DNA of 64,000 bases from Rallus limicola (Eukaryota; Chordata; Aves; Gruiformes; Rallidae), in assembly GCA_022605955.1 (NCBI GenBank), contig JAKCOZ010000103.1, positions 250,501 through 314,500 of the forward strand. The letters are read 5' to 3'. Position 1 is the first letter of the stretch, and the number at the start of each line of letters is the position of its first letter. A program made the position numbers and the translations under genes. Positions 8,890 to 64,000 of this stretch are shown in pieces. The notes below the pieces were generated by a model that was not told the origin of the DNA, searched no databases, and was given only the letters and a program-made list of their open reading frames with translations.

Positions 8890-8904
8890 CTTGGGAACAG
8901 TCAC
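8774..8904 (-). CDS. STAT6: STAT6 first coding exon
   Basis: Acceptor CCACAG at 8907-8905, then 15 nt of 5' UTR and the ATG at 8889-8887. Encodes [19 protein letters not shown], then [12 protein letters not shown]. This start matches the mammalian MSLW start exactly. Donor GTGAGT after a split TG|G codon. Confidence 0.96.
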
Positions 8905-11900
8905 CTGTGGAGAAACGGGATAGGGGACATGAGCCTGGGCACCACAGGAGTTGCAATGCCCAGAGCTGTGGGCCTGGTGCCCCACAGCCCCCAGCTCTGC
9001 CAACGGCTCCTTGGGGAGGGTGGGCGAGCGCTGCTGCCTGTGCCTGAGCTGCCTGAACCTGCTGCTCAAGAGGCCAGGGCTGCTGGGGAGGAGGAGGAGC
9101 AGGAAGCCTGATCCAGGATCAGCCTCTTGGGCAATCCTGGGCAGGCAAGCAGCCCACTTGTGCCTCAGTTTCCCGCATCTCCGGGGAATCCCTGTGCTTC
9201 CATGCACAAGGACAGGCGGAGGGGCGGGCAAGTGCTGCCCGTCTTGGCACAGGAGAGATGGGAAAGCCGCCGGGAGCAGGAAAAGATTGAAACCCCGGAG
9301 CCAGGCAAGGCTGCTCTGCCAGGGTGGTCCCAGTCAGGCAGCCTGGCTGCTCCCCAAAACCTCCCCGGCTGCCCCCCGAGGAAGGCACCTTCCTCAGGCA
9401 TGTCCCAGCCCCCCCCAAAACACTGGGAGAGCTGGAATGAGGCCACTACATGGGAAACTCCACTGGGAATGCCGGGGCTGTGGGGGATGGACACACACAC
9501 GGCCCAGCCCAGCCTGTGGGTTCCCTGCCGCCCCCCAAATCCACGCGTCACCACAACAGTCCCACCCAGCACCCCCAGCAGTGCCTGCAGCCTCCTGCTC
9601 CCTCCTGCCTGCGCCCTGCCTCTTCCCGACAGCTCATTCCCTTCCTCCCCGCTGCCCCATGCTCACAACCTCCCTCCAGCCCACACCCCTCGGGGTGGGA
9701 TGGTCCCACGGGCCAGGGTTGGGCTGCAGGGAGAAGTTAGGAGTGGGGGGGTGGGCGTCACTGCACCGCCCGGCCTAGACGCACCTCGCTGCCGAGGCCG
9801 GATCCTGCGGCGGGGTGCACGGCACCCGTCGGCTCAGCGCCCAGACGTGGGGCCAGGGCAGGGCGACGTGGGGCCAGGGCGCCTCCGGGACCCCGGCCAG
9901 CTCGTCCGCCCAGGGCTGGCTTCCCGTCCCCGAAAGCAAACAGGCGAGAGCGGGGAGTCACGTCACATGTCCTCGCGCGGGCAGCAGCAGCAGCCGCCGC
10001 CGCGTTCCCCGTGGGTCTTGGCCGCGATGCAAGAGCCGAGGCGCAGGGGCGGAGGTGGAGCTGCCGGAGACCGAGAAACCATGCGAGGGGAAGGAAGCCA
10101 GCGTCACTAAGGCAACATCGCAGCGAGCGCAAAACAACCGCGGCGGCGCGGCCTGCACCCGGACGGACGCCAGCGCGGTGACGGACACCATCCCGTTGGG
10201 ATGAGGGGGGTTCAACCAGTGCCGGTGTGGCTCCTCAGGGGTGCTCGGCATCCCAACAGAAGCAGGTGACAGGCCAGAGCCTCGTGTGCCACCCCGAGGA
10301 GAAACTGAGGCAGACGGTGGCCCGACCCCAGGGCAGGCCAAGCCCAAGCGCTTCCAGGAACGCGTTTGCTTTCGACGCGGCTTGGCCGGCCAGAGCAAAC
10401 AGATTCAGATGATTTACTGCAGCCCAGACCCGGGAGGGATGAGTTTACTCTGGAGGGGTCAATGCACGGTGGGAAACACAGCTAGAGGCAGCCAGGAGCA
10501 CTGCCTGCTCTCCCCCTGGCCAGGCCAGAGCTGCTGGAGGGAAAAGCAGCCTCCTGCCCTGGGATCCTCCAGATGTTAATCCCCGTTCTCCTCTCCCATT
10601 AAAACCTGTATTTCTGCTTAGGCCTGGGGAGGCAACTGCTGGCTGGGAGGCAGCAACCTGGAACACACTCCGGGCATGCCTGAATTTGCTAAGAGTCTGC
10701 AGGAGATGCTGCTCTCCCCCCTCTGCGGCTCCCTGCTCCCTGCCAGCCCCGGGACAAAGCCCCCCAGGGAGCTCCAAGGGGACACACACATGGGCTCATC
10801 CCCTCCTGGCACCAGCTGCAGTAGATGGCTGCGTTTCCTTCCACTCCTAACTAGTTCCCATGTTTTCTTCCTCTGCCCCTCCTGCAGAAGAGCCTTTCCC
10901 TGCCAAGACCCAGCTCCAGTAACAATACCCTGGCTGGGGCTTCCTGTGCCGGCATGGGATCAGGCCATGGCGCAGGGTTCATCTGTCAGCACCCCCCAGC
11001 ACCGAGGAGGAGGAGGAAGGTGGGCAGAGACCCAGGCCAGGCCAGGCCATGGAGCTGGGGACCCTCACCCCCCTGGCAAGCTTCCAGCCCCAAAGCAGTG
11101 CTGGGAAGGCTCAGTTCCCAGCTCCACGGCACCCAGCACCACACACCTACACCCACTGCAGGGCATTGACTGCAGACACAGCCCACATCTCCCACCAGCC
11201 CAGCTGCTGTGGGGCTTCTGCAGCCAAGGAGGCATCCCAGAGCCGGGAGATCCCAGGGCAGTGAGTGCTGTGCTCCCCCCCAGAGATCCAGGGGTCCGGC
11301 CTGCCTGGCATAGGGAGGCAGGATGTGGCCAGGGAAGCCAGGGTTGAAGCTCCAAGTGGTAGCAGGGGCCCCGTGGGGCTGGGCCACCTCGCACTCGGGG
11401 CCAGGGGAAACCCCGTGATGCTGAGGCACCTCCGGCTCAATGGCGGGGCAGGATATGGCACCCGGGGACGGGGAGCAGCCACCCAGGGTGTGCCCTGCGC
11501 CCCCTTGCCTGCTCCACCTTCCCAAGCCCCCTCGGCGCAGACACTTTCACTTCCTCCTTCAGCCCAGGGACGGCTTTGCCTCCTCGGTGGGGCCGGGAGG
11601 CCGGACCGGAGGAGCCCGCGCACCCGAGGGGCTCGGTGACCCCCGTGCTCCCAGCATGGGCTTTCTGCTTTCTGCTTACTCATCAGGCAATGGGAAACCA
11701 AGTCCACATCCCAGAAGCAAGAGCTGCCGTACATCTCACGGCTGTTACTCATTAACCACCAGCACTTCCTGGCAGCCGACCTCAGCCCCCCACCCTTGGG
11801 GCCACCTCTCCCCCTGTGTCTGGGGGTCCAGGGAAGGACCCCACTCCTGGCTGGCTCCCTTGGGCGACTGCCTGGCCCAGAGGCAGGCAGGTGAAACAGC

Positions 11901-13253
11901 TGGGGCTTGGCACCACACGCCACTGCCCTCTGCACCCTCCTCGTCCTCCCCAGCGCTGGGCTGAGATTTCCCCGGGGCTTTCTCTGGGACAGATGCTCAG
12001 AGGTTTTCCAGCACTTGACACTCAGGACACCTGGGCTCTGCTCTAGCTTTGCCCTCACGGGGATGCAGTCCAAGTGATCTCACCGCCGCTCAATGTGCCT
12101 CAGTTTCCCCTGGGTGCTGGGGAAGCCACCGCTGCTGTGCTTTCCGGCCTAGGCCGAGGTGAGGGCACGGGACCGCCGGCTCAGCTGACAGGATGCTGGC
12201 GGCAGTGACACCGTGGAGCCGGCACAGCAGCGGCGGGGGTGGCCTCGACCAGCTGCCCTCTGGTAGTGAAAGCTCTTCTGATTCAGAGGAAGAGAAGCGG
12301 GGCCTTCCCCAGCTGACCCAGCCCCAGCGTGACCCAGTACGGGGAGTCCGGGTTGGACCCAGCTCCTACCCCGGGTGCTGGCTGCCGCCACGGGGTCCCA
12401 TCCTGCCAGGACGGGGTGCAGGGGGGGGTCTGTCGCTCTCTGCCACAGCCCCTGCAAGGTGCTTTCGCTTTGCCCCACACACCCTTTGCCCCAAGACAGC
12501 GGGGTGCCAGCACCCGCATCCACTCGGCAGCTGAGTGCTTTTGGACTACGGGCCCGGCAGCCCCACCGAGTGCCCGGCCAGCACCCCCGCGCCCACCGGG
12601 ACCCTGCCCTGCCCTGTGGGCAGCTGCCCGGGTTCGAGCCCGCTCACCCCGGAGGCTCTACGGACCCCGGAGCCCCTTCGCCATCCCACCCGGGGACCGA
12701 CCGGTCGCTTGCTGCACCCCCGTTCGAAGATCCCAGCTCGTTGCCGGGGGAACTTGCGCTGCACCCCGGTCCGAGCGGCCCCCCCCCTCTCCGGCGGGCA
12801 GCGCACCGCCCCGTCCCGTCCCGGGATGCCGGGGAATTCCCCGCCCAGCGGCACGGCGGCAGCCCCGACCCTGCCCCACTGTCACCGCGCTCCCCCCTCC
12901 GCCCCAACCCCCGGCTCGGCACTCGGGGACCGGCACCTCGGCCCCGGCCCGTGACGGGCACCCGAGCGCCCTCCCCACGGGCGGGCGGCGAGGCCGCGGA
13001 AGCCGGGGCAGCTGAGAGTCCGCCCCTGGGCGCCGCCGCGCCCGGTTCCGGCGGACCCCCGCGCTACCGGCCGTTTCGCTCCCCCGGGCCTCCCCTTCCC
13101 TCTCTTCCCCGGCCGTCGAGCCCAGCCCGGCGCTCCTGCCCCCGTCCCGGGCGGCTGAAGGAGCCCCGGCCTCCGCTCCGGGAGGCGCCTTGGCCCCGCC
13201 GCCCGCTCGCCCCCGCCCCGGTACCGGCCCCGCGCCCCCCGCCGCGCCGTTAC
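8905..13253 (-). other. STAT6: Probable STAT6 first intron / upstream region
   Basis: Between the coding start exon and the proposed non-coding exon near 13.3 kb. Contains a secondary CpG-rich block at about 9770-10200 that could be an alternative promoter. The remainder (10.2-12.5 kb) shows no coding similarity, RNA gene or recognised transposon. Confidence 0.55.
9770..10200 (-). promoter_or_regulatory. CpG-rich block, candidate alternative STAT6 promoter
   Basis: Dense CpG, a GCAGCAGCAGCCGCCGCCG tract, and a CRE-like TCACGTCA at 9958-9965. A minus-strand donor GAG|GTGCGT near 9785 would end a first exon here. It is about 1 kb upstream of the coding start. Promoter function is inferred. Confidence 0.4.
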
Positions 13254-13400
13254 CTGGCGGGAGCCGCCGCTCGCGAGGGGCGGCCGGGCCGGGCCGCTCG
13301 GCCCCTCAGTCCATGGCGGCGGCGGGCGCGGCCGGGCCGGTTCCCGCGGCTGCCCCGCTCCGGCGGAAAGCGCCGAGCGCCAGGAAGGGGGAGGAGACGT
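13254..13400 (-). other. STAT6: Proposed non-coding first exon of STAT6
   Basis: The 3' boundary is the GTAACG donor at 13253. The 5' boundary is unknown and the coordinate given is arbitrary. It would contain a two-codon upstream ORF (ATG GAC TGA, 13314-13306) in a strong GCCGCCGCC context. Not confirmed by any transcript. Confidence 0.4.
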
Positions 13401-13662
13401 GCGGGCGGCGGGTGCGCGCGGGGCGGGGGGGGGTGGGGGGCGCCGGCACCGGACCGGCCTCGGCGGATTACGGGCGGCCGGCTGCAGCCCCGGGTATCCG
13501 CGCCCCCGCCCCGGGGCGCCCACCCGCGCGTCCCCGCTGCCGCCCGCAGCCCCCACCCTTGCCCGGGTTTCGCCGCTCCTTCAGCCACCCCCTCTGTGCC
13601 CCCAGCATCATCGAGGGAGGCTGCTGGGGTTCTCCTGGGCCGGGTCACCCCAGCCCCGTGCT

Positions 13663-13750
13663 CATGTCGCGGCCATGTCGTGGCTATATCGTGGCCATGT
13701 CGTGCCTATATCGTGGCCATGTCGTGGCTATGTCGTGGCCGTGTCGTGGC
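13663..13750. repeat. 11-bp minisatellite (ATGTCGTGGCC-type unit)
   Basis: Eight degenerate copies of an 11-bp unit alternating ATGTCGTGGC and ATATCGTGGC, within the CpG island. The repeat is transcribed in no recognised gene. Confidence 0.85.
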
Positions 13751-14349
13751 TCTTTGCTGCGGGGCGCATGCTGGGCACCCCGCAGACCCAGGCCCTGCTC
13801 CGCATCCTCCCGGTCCCGGGCTGTGCCCGCCCGTCCCTGTCCGGTGCTCGCCAGCCCGGCCAGGGGACCGGGGCGGGGTCCCGGGAGGGGGGTGCGCGTA
13901 GCTTTAAGGGGGGCGCTTGCTGCACGAGGGGATGGGGGGCACGGTGCATGCGCGCGCTCGCTGCATAGGGTTCGGGGGGGGGCTGCGTGGGGGGCTTGTT
14001 GCACGGCGGGGACCCGCGAGTCCCCGGACGGAGCCGTTGTCCGCTCCGGGGCCCTCCCGGAGTCCGTTCCGATGAGCCCTCGCCGGAGCGGGACCGGGAG
14101 GGGGGGGGGGGTGTGTGTGTGCACCGGGCAGGGCCTCCCCGGGGCCGCCAGGGGACGCTGCCGCTCCGCCGGTGCCGCCGGTGCGGGGCGGGGCGGGGGA
14201 TGCGGGGCCGGGCCTGGGGCCGGAGCCCCGGGAGCGCAGCCCCGGCCACGGGTCCCCGCGTTCCCCCCATCGCCCCTCCCGTCGCGGTGCCGGTGAACCC
14301 ACCCGTGTTCGGTGCCGTTCCGAGCATCGGCCGGGGCCGCGGAGCTCCC

Positions 14350-15800
14350 CCGCCGTGAGGGCGGCTGGACACCCATCCCGGTCCAGGACTGCATCCCGTG
14401 ACTCCATCACAGCCGTCCCCTGGCCCGTGGCTCAGGACCACGGTGGGACCCCCGATGACTGACCGGTCAGCCTGGGGGGCAGCAGTGCTGGCATCCCCCT
14501 CCCCAGCCGCCTATGCCTGCAGCGAGACCCCCACCAAGGCTCTGGGGGTGAGGGAGAGCGATGGCTTTGATCCCAGCGGCTTTTGGGGGGTCACGGGGTA
14601 TGCTGCCTTGGGGGGCAGCGCCTGCAGAGTGGGGGGTGCGTGGGGAGGGGGCCGTGTGGAGCTGCTCGGCTGGCCCTGGCCAGGGGCCACGCGTGGGAAG
14701 GATCCTGGCAAGCACACGGCCGCAGCCATCCCGGCCCGTCTGCTCTGCAGTGTTTGCGCAACCTCCGGGCCTCTGGCGCAGTGGTGTGGGGCACAGACCT
14801 ACCCCCCCCCCCCCCAAACCTCCCCTGGACACCCCCTGCCCATGCCCCCACCAGCTCTTCTGCAAGGGAGGCTTCCACAGAACATCTGGATCTGCCTCCC
14901 AAACATTTGGTGCAGCAGCATCCTGAACCAGGCCGCCCTGTGTGTGTCCGTCCATGTCTGTGTGTTCCCGCCTCTGCCAGCACCGCTGCCTCACTGGGGT
15001 GGGGCATGGGCAGGAGTGTGACATCATCATTTTAACAGGTGACATCACTCGGGTGGGTCCCAGGCAGCTGTCTGATGCCAGCGCTCCCCATCTCCCCCCC
15101 CCCTCAGCACCTGGCCTTGGCCCCTTGCTGGCAGCGGCACCGCAGGGCGCTGGGGCAGGTGATGACATCACGGCTCTGGTTCTGAGGTCATACCCACAGC
15201 TGCAGTGGAAGAAGGGACCTGGCCTCGCAGCTGGGTGGGCAGGGGGGGGGACCGGGTCAGTCTGGGGCCCACTGCGGCCTTTTCAAATGTCGCAATTATT
15301 GGCAGCACCGACCGGCCAAAAACTGCAGCGTACGGTGACGAGGACCCGTTGCCAAACAGCCAGGGCAGGACGAGACGTTCTCCGCAGAGAAAAGGGCGTC
15401 TGGGGGAAAGAACCCGGGTGGTTTTGTGGGGATGGAGCCACCAGCCTGCTCTGCAGACACCCTGCACCGGGCTCGGGGGGGGCTGAGCTGGGCACCGCTT
15501 GGCACTGGGAGTTGGTGGCCTGGCACTGGGAGCTGGTGGCCTGGCACTGGGAGCTGGTGGCCATCACAGGCAACTGGGTGAGCAGAGGTTGGGCAAACAA
15601 AAGCCAGTGCCGCACCGAGCCCCACCGCCATCGGGACCCTGCTGAGGGGTGGGATGCTCCCCCCGCAGGGATGCCCGATGAGGGTCCCACTGCCCTGGGC
15701 CCCTTCCTCTGCAGAAGGACCCCTGGGTGCTGCCCTGGTGCCACCCGGGGGGTCGGTCCCCTTCCCCACGGGGTCTCTGGGGAACCGACGGGTTAAATCG
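14350..15800. other. Intergenic spacer between STAT6 and LRP1 promoters
   Basis: Lower CpG than either flank. Holds three identical TGACATCA octamers (15019, 15040, 15163) and a 21-bp triplication at 15500-15562. No gene recognised. Confidence 0.6.
15500..15562. repeat. Three tandem copies of a 21-bp unit
   Basis: TGGCACTGGGAGYTGGTGGCC repeated three times almost perfectly. Confidence 0.9.
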
Positions 15801-16506
15801 GCCAAACGAGGCCCGGCTGCTGCCCGGCCCGGGACCCGGTTCCCTTCCTTCCCCGTCCCTCCCCGGCGGAGGGGAGCGAGGCCGGCAGCCCCCAGCTTGC
15901 GGGGGGATGGTCGGGGGCCAGACACCGCCGTGCCGCAGGACGCGCCCCCGGCACCCCGCGGTGCTGTACCCGTACCCTTGCCCGTACCGACCCCGTACCG
16001 GCCCCGGAGTCCGGCCGGGGGTCGCACCCCTCCCATTCCACGCGCATGCGCGCAGCGCACCCGCCGCGTAGGACCCCCCCCCCCCTTCCTCCTCTTCCTC
16101 GTCCTCCCGGGCGACCCCCCCTTCCCCTCCCCTCCCGTCCGCGCGCACGGCGGCGGCGGCTCGAGCCCGGTGACGTCAGGCAGGCGGCGGCGCGCGCTCC
16201 ATCATCCCTCCATCCATCCCTCCCCTCCCCTCCCTCCGCGGCGGCGGCGGCGCGCGCAGCCCCCCGCCCCCGCCCCGCCGCCCCCGGCGCCGCCGCCGCC
16301 GCCGCCGCCGCCGCCCAGCCCGGAGGGTCCGCCCGCCCCGTCCCGCCCCCGCCCGCGTCCCCCCCCACCCCCCCATCCCTCTCCTCCCTCTCCCCTCCCC
16401 TCCCCTCTCCTCCCTCCGCGGATGTCGGTGCGCGGGCCCGGGACGCGCCGCCCCGCGGGCAGCACGGCGTGAGGAGCCGCCGCCGAGCCGCCGCCGAGCC
16501 GCCGGC
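15800..16506 (+). promoter_or_regulatory. LRP1: LRP1 CpG-island promoter and 5' UTR
   Basis: Extreme CpG density leading directly into the LRP1 signal-peptide exon. A perfect palindromic CRE, TGACGTCA, lies at 16171-16178, about 330 bp before the ATG. No TATA box is apparent. GCC/CCG triplet runs occur at about 16280-16320. The transcription start cannot be fixed from sequence. Confidence 0.7.
16171..16178. promoter_or_regulatory. Consensus cAMP-response element TGACGTCA
   Basis: Perfect 8-bp palindrome for CREB/ATF dimers inside the LRP1 CpG island. Occupancy is inferred. Confidence 0.55.

Positions 16507-64000
<47,494 letters not shown>

Larger units (their letters stand above)
12540..14350. 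promoter_or_regulatory. CpG island, probable main STAT6 promoter region
   Basis: About 1.8 kb of very high CpG density, ending on the LRP1 side near 14.35 kb. It contains a minus-strand donor GCCAG|GTAACG at 13254/13253, which fits a non-coding first exon spliced to the STAT6 acceptor at 8905. Long open frames here come from GC-rich composition. Confidence 0.55.

Noticed and set aside
12375..13901. 508-codon open frame on the plus strand
   Set aside because: It lies within a CpG island where stops are rare; composition is Pro/Arg/Ala-rich and it has no recognisable domain or splice structure.
13190..14296. Plus-strand frame containing MAAAGAAGPVPAAAPLRR as a possible gene start
   Set aside because: The ATG arises from a palindromic CCATGG; no downstream exon or known family fits, and the frame runs through a minisatellite.

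Overview
This is nuclear DNA from a vertebrate, almost certainly a bird. It is very GC-rich, most introns are short, poly-C and poly-G runs occur throughout, and it carries two CR1 retrotransposon tails. That composition fits an avian microchromosome. I cannot name the species from the sequence.

Three genes are present in the order known from the mammalian NAB2-STAT6-LRP1 locus. (1) Bases 1 to about 800 are the 3' UTR end of a plus-strand gene, probably NAB2. (2) STAT6 lies on the minus strand. Its 21 coding exons run from the start codon at 8889 down to a stop at 1546, with at least one upstream non-coding exon proposed in a CpG island near 13.25-13.4 kb. The convergent plus-strand gene and STAT6 finish in the same ~50 bp, which holds polyadenylation signals on both strands. 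(3) LRP1 lies on the plus strand, starting with a signal-peptide exon at 16507. Thirty consecutive exons are present, and the last one is cut by the window edge. They cover roughly the first 1,695 codons: LA cluster I, two EGF modules, propeller 1, EGF, propeller 2, EGF, the eight LA repeats of cluster II, two EGF modules, propeller 3, EGF and the start of propeller 4. STAT6 and LRP1 are divergent, with their CpG-island promoters about 3 kb apart. Two LRP1 introns are long, intron 1 (14.3 kb) and intron 6 (11.9 kb). The rest are compact.

Functionally, STAT6 is the cytokine-activated transcription factor of IL-4/IL-13 signalling. LRP1 is a giant endocytic receptor for apoE-remnants, alpha2-macroglobulin and proteases. 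NAB2 is an EGR co-repressor. They are neighbours, not a pathway.

The most notable observations are: a 51-bp in-frame exon (58494-58544) inside an LRP1 intron that would give an alternative, perfectly formed end to an LDLR class A repeat; a STAT6 coding exon exactly 17 nt short of its expected length, which breaks the reading frame; a long AT-rich hairpin in LRP1 intron 1; a 34-bp inverted repeat in intron 6; a (GT)12 tract in place of most of the polypyrimidine tract of LRP1 exon 17; and a GC-AG intron after exon 13.
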